Shown: positions 1 through 9,587 of the stretch, piece by piece
How positions within the stretch are numbered: position 1 is the first letter of the stretch
How the letters are laid out: each line of letters starts with the position of its first letter
Assembly: GCF_947498635.1 (NCBI RefSeq)
Contig: NZ_CANMKV010000039.1
Span: forward strand, 1 to 41,959
Direction of reading: 5' to 3'
DNA: 41,959 nucleotides
Source of the DNA: an uncultured Microbulbifer sp.
GTDB lineage: Bacteria > Pseudomonadota > Gammaproteobacteria > Pseudomonadales > Cellvibrionaceae
Position numbers and translations under genes: made by a program
Notes under the pieces: model-generated
Told to the model about the DNA's origin: nothing
Databases searched by the model: none
What the model saw: the letters and a program-made list of their open reading frames with translations, nothing else

Positions 1-80
1 AGAAGCAGCAGATATTACCTTCAGCTGACCGTTCTTTTCCAGGTGATTAACTGATGCACTTCAGAGTTGAATGCAGGAAA
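1..80 (-). pseudogene. IS30-family transposase remnant, copy A (cut by window edge)
   Basis: The first 80 bases match the right-hand ends of the two longer IS30 remnants at about 4484-5075 and 7690-8302. They share the order of short blocks (an A-rich 'aatatt/gatatt' block, then 'ttcca/ttcta', then 'gatgcac/aatgtac', then 'gttgaatgcagg' or close variants) in the same orientation. The rest of the copy would lie left of the window. No open frame survives. The assignment is by homology to copies B and C, whose coding potential is clearer. Confidence 0.55.
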
Positions 81-290
81 TATTAAACGAGTACCTATAT
101 AAAATTTCGGAACTACAGAAACTCAGATGGAAAAAGTGTGCTTAGACTATAAGTTAGTTCCCTGAACAATACGACATATTCGGCATAGAAGTGACAACCA
201 ATATATCATTTTGGTAACCGATGTGAAATTTAACTCTATATTAAGAATGCCCCACCTGATGGTGGAGCACAGTTGAATCTATGCCTTAAT

Positions 291-866
291 CTAAATACAA
301 TTAGAGCCCAGTTCTTTTACTATCTCAGTCCACTGGACTATCTGCTCTTCAGAAGCAGATACTACCGAACCAAATAAATTATACTTCGCCATTTTTACAC
401 CGCAATACTGCAACGTGAACCGGTCTAACTGCTCCAAGACAGGTTTGAACTGATCAGTATGCATATTGACTGGGGCATCCATCGTTACAATTAATCGGGA
501 AGTTTTACCCTGTAAAAGTTGTACAGGTACCGCGGAACCCGTTTCAAATTTAAATGTAACTCCAGGAAGAAATGTACGATCTATTAACCCTTTCAGCTTG
601 CTTGGCAACCCACCCCACCACACTGGTAATACAATTACGATATGATTAGACCATAATAATGCCTCCGTGAAGTCAGACAAGCAGTACTCTAGCCTCAGAA
701 ATTCATCATATCCGCAGTCTAAACTAGGGTTAAAATCCATCGCACACAAATCAAAGCGCCTAACAATCGCACTCTCACGCGCCTCAATCTCATAAGTATC
801 ACTTAAGTGAGAACATAAACTGTCTATTTTTGGGTTTCCGTTCAAAAGTAATATCTTCTTCATCAC
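291..866 (-). CDS. NAD(P)H-dependent oxidoreductase, flavodoxin-like fold (NQO/KefF/MdaB type)
   Basis: The 191-residue protein belongs to the flavodoxin_2 (NAD(P)H quinone dehydrogenase) group, FMN- or FAD-dependent enzymes that reduce quinones and other electrophiles in the cytoplasm. The opening beta strand ILLLNGNPK, the flavin-loop motif VLPVWWGGLPSKLKGLIDR and the following FLPGVTFKF are diagnostic, and the length is normal for the family. The first two codons are GTG (866) and ATG (863). ATG 863 is the likelier start, with AGGA upstream. The gene lies 33 bases downstream of a MerR-type regulator on the same strand and is probably its target. The substrate cannot be told from sequence. 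Confidence 0.88.
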   Translation of the reverse strand: MMKKILLLNGNPKIDSLCSHLSDTYEIEARESAIVRRFDLCAMDFNPSLDCGYDEFLRLEYCLSDFTEALLWSNHIVIVLPVWWGGLPSKLKGLIDRTFLPGVTFKFETGSAVPVQLLQGKTSRLIVTMDAPVNMHTDQFKPVLEQLDRFTLQYCGVKMAKYNLFGSVVSASEEQIVQWTEIVKELGSNCI

Positions 867-899
867 CTTACGTCCTAAATCTCATCTCTAGTGATGATT

Positions 900-1277
900 C
901 TAAAGTCTCCCCTTAGGGGGAGAGTCAAGACCCTTAGGACACGACTCTATACCATCAAGACATCGCTCAACACGTGTAACTCTGTCTCGAATGGTTTGCA
1001 TCTCTCCTATAAGCTGATCTTTGACCTCAACGAGAAATCTAGAAATTTTTTCCCAATCAACTCTTCCAGATTCATAGGTTACAACGTTCTTAAGTGTAGA
1101 CAACGTAACACCCAACTCTTTTGCCTCAGAGATCAGATTAAGAACTTCGATATCGGCATTGGTATACACACGATAACGTCCCTGCCTTTTTGGCGCCTTA
1201 ATAATACCCTTTTCTTCATATAGCCTTATAGCTTTTATCGATAGCCCTGTCTTTTTAGATGCTTCGCCGATAAACAT
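900..1277 (-). CDS. MerR-family transcriptional regulator
   Basis: A 125-residue DNA-binding regulator. Residues 1-70 form the MerR winged helix-turn-helix: the FIGEASKKTGLSIKAIRLYE helix-turn-helix is followed by the wing GRYRVYT. Residues 75-110 form the usual antiparallel dimerisation helix. No Cys-rich metal loop of the CueR/ZntR kind is present; the only two cysteines are spaced apart near the C-terminus, so a metal sensor is less likely. It precedes the oxidoreductase at 291-866 on the same strand with a 33-base gap, so the two form an operon. The upstream DNA holds a tandem 7-mer AACTATA near 1298-1313, which may be part of the promoter or operator. The inducer is unknown; quinone or electrophile stress is an inference from the neighbour. 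Confidence 0.88.
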   Translation of the reverse strand: MFIGEASKKTGLSIKAIRLYEEKGIIKAPKRQGRYRVYTNADIEVLNLISEAKELGVTLSTLKNVVTYESGRVDWEKISRFLVEVKDQLIGEMQTIRDRVTRVERCLDGIESCPKGLDSPPKGRL

Positions 1278-1538
1278 AAGCTTCTCTTAACCTCCGAAAC
1301 TATAGAACTATAAACAACCTGAGTTGATGAGAATACAATGATTGTACAAACACCCAAGAACAAAATCGGATAAACCAAATTCAAGACGGATTGAAAATGG
1401 GAAATACCCTTGGTGAATCACACAAATTCATCGCCTTACCATACCTTCCAAAATTACGATACCACATAACAAATGTATTATTATAGGCACTGCATGCTCA
1501 AACCAGGCAGACACCAATAATATTTCAGGGCATATAGT

Positions 1539-2507
1539 TTATTCTTTTCTGGAAAAACGACTTAGTAGCTCCGCATTCGCAGGATATTTCTCAAGTAGCT
1601 CTACAAGCTTTCCAGCACCCTCTATAGGTTTTAGGCTGCCGAGCGCTCGACGTAGAACCCTTATACTTTCAATATCTTTTGAGTCTATCAGTAGCTCCTC
1701 TCGACGTGTACTACTTTTAACAATATCCAGCGCAGGAAAAATGCGTTGTCTCGCAACCTCTCTTGACAGAACCAATTCCATGTTACCTGTACCCTTAAAT
1801 TCTTCAAATATTACCTGATCCATCCGACTGCCTGTATCCACAAGAACGGTTGCTAATATAGTAAGCGATCCTCCCCCCTCTATCTTTCTTGCCGCACCAA
1901 ACATTTTACGGGGTATTTCCATAGCTCTAGCATCAATACCACCAGACATGGTACGCCCTCGCCCCTTTCGCTCTGCATTATGTACACGAGAAAGCCTTGT
2001 AAGTGAATCTATAACAATCATTACATCGTGGCCGCTTCCTGCTTCGCGACAGGCAATTTTAAGAAGGTCATCGGCCACACGAACATGCTGTTCATAACTG
2101 TTATCTGAGGATGAGGCATGTACTTGTGCAGGAACACTGCGCTTAAAATCTGTTACCTCCTCTGGTCGCTCATCAATCAGCAACGCATAGAGCTTTATAT
2201 CTGGATAAGCTTCTCCGACCGACTGACAAATATGTTTTAAAATGGTAGTTTTTCCACAGGCCGGTGGCGCAACAATCAATCCTCTTTGCCCCATACCAAT
2301 TGGTGTTATTAAATCCATTGCGCGCATAGTGAATTGTTCAGAACCGGATTCTAGACGTATAGGCTCAGAAGGATTAACCGCGATACCATCCAAAAATCGT
2401 TTCTGGGGATCCTCAATCTTTTCAGTTTTCAATTTATTATCATCTAGCTCGACATCTGTATTTCGTTTTACCTTCAGAGACAGTATTTTTCTAGCCATAG
2501 TTCTCAT
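1539..2507 (-). CDS. Short Rho-like termination factor lacking the N-terminal RNA-binding domain
   Basis: A 322-residue RecA-like hexameric helicase of the Rho family. Rho of gammaproteobacteria is about 420 residues. Here the N-terminal helix bundle and cold-shock-type primary RNA-binding domain are absent, replaced by about 50 charged residues. The motor part is well preserved: P-loop APPACGKT (residues 80-87), catalytic-Glu region IDERPEEVTDF (111-121), Walker B MIVIDSLTRL (163-172), Q-loop TMSGGID (186-192), R-loop EEFKGTGNMEL (235-245). The first Lys of the usual APPKAGKT P-loop is Ala. Two Met codons (2507 and 2498) compete for the start and neither has a strong ribosome site. It is likely a paralogue of the housekeeping rho; its function is unknown. 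Confidence 0.85.
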   Translation of the reverse strand: MRTMARKILSLKVKRNTDVELDDNKLKTEKIEDPQKRFLDGIAVNPSEPIRLESGSEQFTMRAMDLITPIGMGQRGLIVAPPACGKTTILKHICQSVGEAYPDIKLYALLIDERPEEVTDFKRSVPAQVHASSSDNSYEQHVRVADDLLKIACREAGSGHDVMIVIDSLTRLSRVHNAERKGRGRTMSGGIDARAMEIPRKMFGAARKIEGGGSLTILATVLVDTGSRMDQVIFEEFKGTGNMELVLSREVARQRIFPALDIVKSSTRREELLIDSKDIESIRVLRRALGSLKPIEGAGKLVELLEKYPANAELLSRFSRKE

Positions 2508-2572
2508 TGATTACATTAAATAAGTTAGCAGACACACATCAAACAGATGCCGTGATAAAAGCTTGCAAATAA

Positions 2573-2592
2573 GGCAAGATTATAGCCTTGCC
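2573..2592 (-). terminator. Weak hairpin after the DUF389 gene
   Basis: GGCAAG and CTTGCC form a 6-bp stem with an 8-base loop, about 55 bases past the DUF389 stop on the minus strand, followed by a T-containing but not pure T tract. It might separate the DUF389 gene from the downstream rho-like gene. The support is weak. Confidence 0.3.
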
Positions 2593-2645
2593 CCACCAGA
2601 TAAATTGTTCTATAGATATCTCAAAGAAAGCAATTAGCGACAGCC

Positions 2646-3623
2646 TTAAGAGCTGCCACGAAAAAAGATAAAGGTCAACAGGGCTGTTAATGTAGATATC
2701 CAGCCAAGGATATAACGCATCATGGCTTTATTTGCTTTCTTTTTTTCTATCCAAGTTCGGGGACGAATTCCCTTGAACAAGAATATTGATTTACTGGCGA
2801 GATTAACACAGACAATATTGATAGCAAGTAATAACCCAGCGCCGCTCGCCAGATGCATCTGCCCGTTACCTAGCATAATGCCCATAGTTACAGCTGGTGG
2901 CAGCAACGCCACAGCAACCATTACACCAACAAGAACCCCAGATAAACCAGTGGTCAATGAAAGAGTAGCTGCAGCTCCGGAAGCAAGCGCTAAGGCAATT
3001 GAATCCAGACTGGCGTTAGTCCTAGACATGATTTCATGATTATGGAATTGTCCAGGCCATAACAACCCGATTACCACAGACATACCAATGGCAATAAGAA
3101 TCCCGATAAACAATGTTTTTATGGAATTTAGCATTAACTTCCCATCGCCTAATGCTGTTCCAAGACTTAGCGCAAGATTCGGCCCGAGTAATGGTGCAAT
3201 GACCATCGCACCAATAACAACTGCAACATTATTTTCTATTAGACCAATGGCAGCTACGGTTGTAGCCAAAATCACGAGTAAAATATAATTGGAATCTAAT
3301 CGCGCCCCCCTGGCGACTTCTTGATAAAGCGATTCACGAATTATACTGGACGATACTTTTTCATCTTTTGGCTCATCCTTTTTTTTGGGTAGATCGGCAT
3401 AGACGGGTAAAACCACTATACGAATAGTGGGCTGCGCTCCTAGAACAGTCTGCAATGTATCTAAGGTTTCCTGCAGATTATTATCATCAACAAGCATGCG
3501 CATCTGCTGCATACCATCCTCCCCGAGGACTCCAACCCGAAAGTCAAGAGCCTTGACTTTTTTGGCTATGGCAGAAATGGTATTTTTACTTCCTGCACTT
3601 GCAATTATTTCTACATATTTCAA
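2646..3623 (-). CDS. DUF389 (TIGR00341-type) integral membrane protein
   Basis: A 325-residue protein with a soluble N-terminal part of about 105 residues, an ACT/ferredoxin-like region ending at VLPVYADLPKKKDE. The DUF389 membrane core follows, with about six hydrophobic segments (LLVILATTVAAIGLI, VVIGAMVIAPLLGPNLAL, LFIGILIAIGMSVVIGLLW, GVLVGVMVAVALLPPAVT, LLLAINIVCVNLASK and a last one near the C-terminus). The signatures IGAMVIAPLLGP and LLPPAVTMG are typical of the family. The molecular role is not established; transport is only presumed. The start ATG has an AAGAGAG ribosome site. It lies upstream of the rho-like gene on the same strand but 138 bases away. Confidence 0.9.
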   Translation of the reverse strand: MKYVEIIASAGSKNTISAIAKKVKALDFRVGVLGEDGMQQMRMLVDDNNLQETLDTLQTVLGAQPTIRIVVLPVYADLPKKKDEPKDEKVSSSIIRESLYQEVARGARLDSNYILLVILATTVAAIGLIENNVAVVIGAMVIAPLLGPNLALSLGTALGDGKLMLNSIKTLFIGILIAIGMSVVIGLLWPGQFHNHEIMSRTNASLDSIALALASGAAATLSLTTGLSGVLVGVMVAVALLPPAVTMGIMLGNGQMHLASGAGLLLAINIVCVNLASKSIFLFKGIRPRTWIEKKKANKAMMRYILGWISTLTALLTFIFFRGSS

Positions 3624-4483
3624 TGGTAACTCTCTTTATGAGTGTAATCGTTCACGGTCGTTAACAGTCAAAGATGAGCCTAAAGAGCTTCCAGATCACT
3701 CTGGAATCCCTCTATATTCAAAGAGATTCGCAGTCAAGAAAAAGATATTAGGAGCATCTAGATTTATCAAAAATCGGAAGCGTAAAGTATCAATTACCTG
3801 GTAGCCCGCCATAAACCTCTAAAAGCAACACCTGTCATGTAATTGTCATTCGCGGCAAGTTCCACCTATCATCATCGTGGTTTCAGGTCACATAGAGACA
3901 TTGTGAAAATAACTGAAGACTCTTTAGTTGCCTTTCTTAAGATCCTTAAGCCAAATGCAAGATCAAACTTGTATCCAGAAAAGCCACCAAGTCCAATACG
4001 CCACGAGAAACCTGAGATTATATCGCCTTTGGGTGCTAAAAGGTGGATTTAATCCTTAAAAATTCAAACTTTTTGCTCCGCTCAGCGATACATTCTGAAT
4101 CATTTCATAGCGGATTATTTCATATGCATATAAGATATGACCATCGAACCCTCTATATAATACTGAAAACATTTAAACACCGACTGAAATTAGAGTAATA
4201 GGAAATCAACTAAGAATCCTTGCAATAGGGAATATGATCATTCTTCTGGTTCATTAATTAGTGCTTGCATCATAATGAAGCCAGCCAAGAAATATTAACA
4301 GATAGCCTTTCAGTGGCAGGCCTTACTATAACCTGCCTGATATGTTTGTCGAATTAAACCACCTGAAGTCGCCCACCTATCTCATAAGGCCAAAATGATA
4401 TCGAGTACATCCATTACTCACCTGATAAGTATATAATTAATCGACCCCTAAAAATATAAAATTAGCTACATTAAACCCTGAAA
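3624..4483. other. AT-rich stretch without a recognisable gene
   Basis: About 860 bases between the DUF389 gene and the IS30 remnant. Small open frames (for example 69 codons at 3843-4052) show no recognisable motif, ribosome site or family similarity. Promoters for the leftward DUF389 gene would lie near 3630-3700. I see no RNA gene or clear inverted repeat. Confidence 0.5.
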
Positions 4484-5075
4484 AGCATCACCTTTTGAGC
4501 TACTACTGTGGATGTATACGGATGTGTAAAATAGATATCGATATCTTGAGCCCCACTAACCTTCTTGTGCAGAGCAAATTCTTAGCCATTATCGTCGATG
4601 GTGTCTAAATACCTTTAGGAATCATGTAAAAAAACTAGAGTGACCAACCTTGTTTCTTTTTGTGCTCAACTTGCTGAGAGAGTGTGAGTTTGTTCTTATA
4701 ATCTAAAATAGCAACCAGCTCATCAATATGATGATTTACCTATAACAGTATCAATTTTCCACTCTCCGAAGCAAGATGTATCTTCTACTACTTGTTGCCG
4801 CTGCCCAATGCTGATGGTGTTCTTGATACACCCCAGAGTTTATTTATCACTACCTCCTTTGTTATAAATTCTATTTCTGCAGCGTAATTTCGAGCAAAGA
4901 ATCCTCCACGGCATTTATCGAACTAGACATACCGGTAGGTAGTTTCATAGCTGACTGGCAACTATTTACCAAGTTCTAACCAGTCGCAATTTTTTTGAGT
5001 ATCAGCAGATATTATCACCTGCGGGATGTTCTTTTCTAGATGATCATCTAATGTACTTCAGCGTTAACTGCAGGA
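4484..5075 (-). pseudogene. IS30-family transposase remnant, copy B
   Basis: Translating the minus strand in pieces gives IS30 DDE-transposase motifs in the right order, interrupted by stops and frameshifts. They are PVSYETTYRYV (family: PISHETIYRYIW), then GEWKIDTVIGK (family: GDWEVDTVIGK), then LVAILDYKNKLTLSQQV (family: LVTIVDRKSKFTL), then DNG-stop-EF, and IDIYFTHPYTS (family: DFYFAHPY). The first and second catalytic Asp regions are therefore visible. The N-terminal helix-turn-helix and the part after HPY are missing. The boundaries coincide roughly with those of copy C, which suggests that the truncated unit itself was multiplied. Confidence 0.82.
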
Positions 5076-5304
5076 TTAACAAAACAAACTGAAGATGCAT
5101 TAAATTTAATTGCTAACTCAACCTCTCATACAACCATCAAATTAAAACTCACCAACAGGCAATCACCTGCAAAATCCTCTAGATGCTTACTCAAAATAAA
5201 ATCACTGGTAATGAGAGAGATTCGGCAAAAAATTCAGATAAAAATCTATTTAGAAGCCTCTATCGAAAGCTAAAATCCCTATAACTATCAGTAAGGATTG
5301 GAAT

Positions 5305-6876
5305 ATGCTTCTCGATAAATTGGACTCATTGAAATTAAGCGATAAGGGTTCGAACCATGAAAATTACAAAAACAGTGGTTTAGTTGGCCACATAAGAGAC
5401 ATTAAAGGTATTTATATACCAAAAACCACAGATGAATTAAAGAAAATAATCCAAACTTGCCACCTTATAAACCAGCCATTTTATGCAATAAGTACAGGAA
5501 AAAATTGGGGTTACGGAAAATCCGTCCCCGTCATGGACGATAATATAATAATTGACCTTAGCCAACTTAATGAGATTTATCATTATGACTCCGACTTGGG
5601 AGTAGTTGAAATTGGCCCAGGTGTAACCCAAGGGCAACTGGCGAATTATTTAAAAGGTACGCCTTGGATGCTTGATTGCACAGGTGCAGGACCAGCAACC
5701 AGTATCGTTGGAAATGTACTTGAACGAGGGTTTGGCCACGGTTCTCGCGGCTACCGTAGCCAACACTTCACCATAACCGAGTACATCCAGGCAAATGGGA
5801 AGACAAAATCCTTAGATACTGCTTCACGTTATATTGGGCGCAACGGTCATAGCGCCGGGCTTACAGAAGTCTTCACACAAAACAACCTAGCCGTAATTAC
5901 CAAAATCCGCTTTGAATTAACAATGCGGCAAGAATTGAGTCTTCGCTGCATAGTTAGGTTAAAAGAATCAGAGAGTATCGGTACTTACATAGATATCATG
6001 CGTCAACTTAAATCTGAAAACACATTAGACTGCCTAGCGCATATTGGTAATAATTACCGAGTGCTCTCCATGATCACCCAATTTGACTTTTCCAAATGGA
6101 ATCCAAGTCACGGCGTACCTATACACGACCTATATACGCTTGAGATGCAGAATCATATAACACCATGGACTGCTGCTTTTGTTGTTTCTGGTGAATCTAA
6201 AGTCGCAAAAGCAAAAGCCAACCGTATTAAGCAGGCACTAAGTGATATTGGAGATGTAAAGATCCTATCTCTACAAAAACTCAACAGGTTGAATTGGTTT
6301 TTACACGGCTTAAAGCCGTTATTTAATTATTCATCGCGGCTCACCAAATTTCAAAAAAATTTAACTAAATTCACTCAAGCTATGCTTATGCTTGAGGGTA
6401 ATCCCAGCCCTATGGCATTAAAGGGATGCTACTGGAGAAACCAATCACAGAGCTTCGATAATAGCAATGATCCAATCGATAGCGATTGCGGCTTCTATTG
6501 GATAGCGCCTGCACTGCCGATGTTAAGTAACGAAATAAATGCTTGCATGCAGAAAAGTGAACAGTTATTTCAAAAGTTCGGGTTTGAATTTGGCGTTACC
6601 CTAACTTCTATTTCAGCACATATGTGTCAGGCCATTATCAGCCTCTATTACGACGTTAAATGCGATAAAGAAAAGCAAAGGGCAAAAGAGTTGATAACTC
6701 AACTCCGCCAATGCTTTAAAGACAATAACTGGCAGTGTTACAGGCGTTCAATTGATGAAATGCCCTTCGATTTATCCAAGGAAAGCAATAGAGATGCGCT
6801 AGCGCTAAAGCATAAAATAAAAATAATGCTTGACCCAAATAATCTTATCAATCCTGGCCGCTATCAAATAAAGTAA
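5305..6876 (+). CDS. FAD-binding oxidoreductase, vanillyl-alcohol-oxidase / p-cresol-methylhydroxylase family
   Basis: A 523-residue flavoprotein. Residues 30-200 form the PCMH-type FAD domain, with the flavin-binding motifs AISTGKNWGYG and GPATSIVGNVLERGFGHGSR. The second half is the FAD-linked oxidase C-terminal domain, ending with LDPNNLINPGRY, the classical last motif. The family oxidises para-substituted phenols or related alcohols, sometimes with covalently bound FAD. No signal peptide is visible, so it is probably cytoplasmic. AAGGA lies seven bases before the ATG. It forms a unit with the gene 16 bases downstream. Both are AT-rich and lie between two IS30 remnants, which suggests acquired DNA. 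The substrate is unknown. Confidence 0.87.
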   Translation: MLLDKLDSLKLSDKGSNHENYKNSGLVGHIRDIKGIYIPKTTDELKKIIQTCHLINQPFYAISTGKNWGYGKSVPVMDDNIIIDLSQLNEIYHYDSDLGVVEIGPGVTQGQLANYLKGTPWMLDCTGAGPATSIVGNVLERGFGHGSRGYRSQHFTITEYIQANGKTKSLDTASRYIGRNGHSAGLTEVFTQNNLAVITKIRFELTMRQELSLRCIVRLKESESIGTYIDIMRQLKSENTLDCLAHIGNNYRVLSMITQFDFSKWNPSHGVPIHDLYTLEMQNHITPWTAAFVVSGESKVAKAKANRIKQALSDIGDVKILSLQKLNRLNWFLHGLKPLFNYSSRLTKFQKNLTKFTQAMLMLEGNPSPMALKGCYWRNQSQSFDNSNDPIDSDCGFYWIAPALPMLSNEINACMQKSEQLFQKFGFEFGVTLTSISAHMCQAIISLYYDVKCDKEKQRAKELITQLRQCFKDNNWQCYRRSIDEMPFDLSKESNRDALALKHKIKIMLDPNNLINPGRYQIK

Positions 6877-6892
6877 AAATAGAGTATTTACG

Positions 6893-7501
6893 ATGATTAA
6901 TACATGCCTTATCTCTCAGAGCAAAGAACTAGAAGCATTTACCAGAAATTATATACTTGAATCAGGAAACGAGACATCAATCAAGCATTTCGAGCGTATT
7001 TCAACTGTTCGAGTATTCAAAAATAGACAGGGCGACATGATCGGTGGCTACAGCTTAAATACACGCCTACCGATACGATACTTTGAGGACATCCCTAAAA
7101 CAACTATCTTACCCAGCTTTGTAACCCAGTCAATTAATGTAATCGAAACAGGTGGGCTATGGATTAATCGTGAAGTTAACCAGTTCTATCGGGGAGTTAT
7201 TTTACTATACTCACTTTGGGATATACACCAAAGTAAAAAGAAATACATCGTAAGCGGGGCCAAACACCCCAAAATAGCGAAAATTCAATCACTGGTTTTT
7301 CCTCACAAGCTTTACGAGGGCCCGGTAAAGAACGCACAATATGCATGTATTTTTTATGCAAAACGGGGATATCTACCTACCCAAGCCTTAATAATTATAA
7401 GTAAATACTGGATTATAGAACCACTCAAAAGCCTAACCTTTCATTGTAAGAATATCATGAAAAAACCCATTAAAAATATAGAAAACAATCTGAAAAATTA
7501 A
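6893..7501 (+). CDS. Unknown protein, possibly GNAT/acyltransferase-like fold
   Basis: I do not recognise this 202-residue protein with confidence. The pattern of strands and helices suggests a GNAT or autoinducer-synthase-like fold: FKNRQGDMIGGYSL as an N-terminal hairpin, then VIETGGLWINREV before the helix RGVILLYSLWDIH, then KKKYIVSGAKHPK. There is no signal peptide. The C-terminus is basic and Asn/Lys-rich. It starts 16 bases after the FAD oxidase stop, so the two genes are surely co-transcribed and probably act in one small pathway, for example oxidation followed by acylation of a small molecule. That pathway is inference only. Confidence 0.6.
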   Translation: MINTCLISQSKELEAFTRNYILESGNETSIKHFERISTVRVFKNRQGDMIGGYSLNTRLPIRYFEDIPKTTILPSFVTQSINVIETGGLWINREVNQFYRGVILLYSLWDIHQSKKKYIVSGAKHPKIAKIQSLVFPHKLYEGPVKNAQYACIFYAKRGYLPTQALIIISKYWIIEPLKSLTFHCKNIMKKPIKNIENNLKN

Positions 7502-7689
7502 ATACCCCCCATTTAACTTAAAATTTTTAGACATCCGCAGCCGCAATCCCTAAAAATTCGCTTTGGGACTCTATAGTAATTAAAACCCAAAACTACATGA
7601 ACGTTCAAAATTACAACTAAGAACACAATCTCAAATTCTAAGGCCTGGCCGTTAATGCATTAATTAAAAGTGTATTCAACTCTAAATTA

Positions 7690-8302
7690 CATCACTCTTT
7701 AGACTACAGCGACGGCCGTCTACCCTCCCAAGACGCATACGAATGTGTAGATTGGACTTCCATATCCAGAGCCTCACCAATCTTCTCGTGCAAAGTAATT
7801 TATTTGCCACTATCGACGGGGCTGTTTAAGTACCTTTAGGGATTAAGATGTGTCATGGCAGACCGACCAAGCAAGTCTGCCTTCTTTCACCCAGCCGGCT
7901 GAGAGCAGTGTGAATTTTCTCTTACGATCTATAATAGCAATCAGAATATCACTATCACCTAAACCATTAGCGGTATCAATTTTACAGTCTTCGATGCAAG
8001 ACTTATTATCTACAGCCTGTTCCCCAGCGCCATGCTGATGGGATCCTTATGTACTCCGAGTTAGTAACTCATTCGTTCACTTGTTTTAAGATCTAACCTG
8101 CGGCGTGAGCTCTAGTACAAAGTCCCTATCGATGCCTATTGACCCAGACAACTAGATAAATAGTTTCATCGCTGATAGGCAGGTATTTCTCAAGCTCTAA
8201 CCAGGCAGAAATTTTTTGAAAAACTAGCAAATATTACCCCCCCCGCTGGCCCCTTTTTCCAGATGATCAGCCGATGCACCTCGGAGTTAAATGTAGTTAT
8301 TT
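7690..8302 (-). pseudogene. IS30-family transposase remnant, copy C
   Basis: The minus strand encodes, in broken frames, LEKYLPISDETIYLVVW (family: YLPISHETIYRYIW), then SCIEDCKIDTANG (family: SRIGDWEVDTVIG), then ILIAIIDRKRKFTLLSA (family: LVTIVDRKSKFTL), and HEKIGEALDMEV after a DSGK motif with a stop. The copy is homologous over its whole length to copy B in the same orientation. The left end, about 7690-7708, still aligns with about 4484-4502. It is clearly non-functional. Confidence 0.82.
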
Positions 8303-8534
8303 TGAATAACGGCCTTTAAAAATTATACATATCCCGTAATTATTCATTTTTTATGGGCTAGGGGGAGAGTCATTATCTATTTTGAAAAATTGCATTTTTT
8401 ATTGATTTTTCTTCTTAATGGCTTTTAGGGTTGATAGAATCCTACGTGACCAAGTGAAGAGTCGCTCTATTTGACTGAAGAGGAGGGCTATTTCTCCAGT
8501 TTTTACAAGAATAATCAAATTAAAATGGTGAAAA

Positions 8535-9539
8535 ATGAATATTCAAGTAACAAAATTTACAACCTACTTGGCATTTTTTTTTGGCGCCATCCAAGCTCAG
8601 GCATTTGAACCTAAATCGAATTTCTCAGTGAACTTGGAGCGTGTTCGTTATTGTCAAAACTTTTGGTGTACACAGCAGTATACTCAACCCGAGTATCAGG
8701 TTTGGGATCAAGAAGGTGTGAGTAAAACGCATCAGTTGTACACTCAGATTGCCAGAATTCAGCAACCGATGCGGGAAGATGTGCGAAATTTGGTGTTTAT
8801 TGCAGCTGGGCAACAGCCACCGGGATACGGTTCTGAGAGCTCTGTAACAGGTCAGGAAGATAACTATAAGAAAGACTGTGGAGTCTCAAAGGGATCCTGT
8901 TCCCGAAGTGTTGATGGCCGCTCTCTTGCTCGGCAGGTACTGGATTCAGAATATTTTCCAGCTGACGACACTTTCTTTGCGGTAGCTTTTGATACCCAAT
9001 TTAATTATATGGTGAGTAGCAGTGAGAAGTCTCGCATGGAGAGGGCTTACCTAAATTGGCTAAAGTCAAAAGCTTATGCGTCCAATCTTGAAACTATCTA
9101 TCTGGCCGGATCTTCCAGAGGTGGATGCCTGGCCATGCGCTTGGCTAAAGCCCTGCGTGATGATCCTGCTTTTCGTAAGATTCGAACTATAGTTCACAGT
9201 TTTGATGGTGTCTGTAAGTGGGACCAAAATGAAATGGGAGTAACCTCTTCATTTTTCCGCAGTCCAGTGAATTCAAATTATTTGAGTTACTATACTGATC
9301 TGGATGTTCAGTTTCCCTATAAAGACAACCTGTATATCCGGCAACTGGCAGGAGGTGATGAGGTGATTGAATTTACTGGAGTCCACTCTTTTGTATATGC
9401 GGCAACGGATATCAATTTAGGGTGGTATGCTCAACAATGGGTCAACTTAAATCATATTACTATCGATCGAGATATGACGCCTACTGTACGTGATCTGACC
9501 GTAGTACCTTTTTTACAACATTTGGATGATATTTTTTAA
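8535..9539 (+). CDS. Secreted alpha/beta-hydrolase-like protein
   Basis: A 334-residue protein with a Sec signal peptide (hydrophobic TYLAFFFGAIQ, likely cleaved after AQA at residue 23). The segment TIYLAGSSRGGCLAMRLA (about 188-205) is a nucleophile-elbow-like GxSxG motif with Ser194 as candidate nucleophile, preceded by the predicted strand LVFIAAG. Several cysteines (40, 45, 115, 122) suggest disulfides in the periplasm or outside the cell. A candidate His lies in GVHSFVY near the C-terminus. No closer family is recognised; esterase or lipase activity is an inference. The gene stands alone between an IS30 and an IS630 remnant. Confidence 0.72.
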   Translation: MNIQVTKFTTYLAFFFGAIQAQAFEPKSNFSVNLERVRYCQNFWCTQQYTQPEYQVWDQEGVSKTHQLYTQIARIQQPMREDVRNLVFIAAGQQPPGYGSESSVTGQEDNYKKDCGVSKGSCSRSVDGRSLARQVLDSEYFPADDTFFAVAFDTQFNYMVSSSEKSRMERAYLNWLKSKAYASNLETIYLAGSSRGGCLAMRLAKALRDDPAFRKIRTIVHSFDGVCKWDQNEMGVTSSFFRSPVNSNYLSYYTDLDVQFPYKDNLYIRQLAGGDEVIEFTGVHSFVYAATDINLGWYAQQWVNLNHITIDRDMTPTVRDLTVVPFLQHLDDIF

Positions 9540-9587
9540 TTATTCTTCAGGAATTATTTATTTAGAGTTGGGATTGTTTGACCGGGG

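Noticed and set aside
900..1223. Plus-strand 110-codon frame over the MerR gene
   Set aside because: The opposite strand encodes an intact MerR regulator with a good helix-turn-helix; the plus frame has no domain.
3843..4052. 69-codon frame in the AT-rich gap
   Set aside because: No ribosome site, similarity or neighbour link; likely chance.
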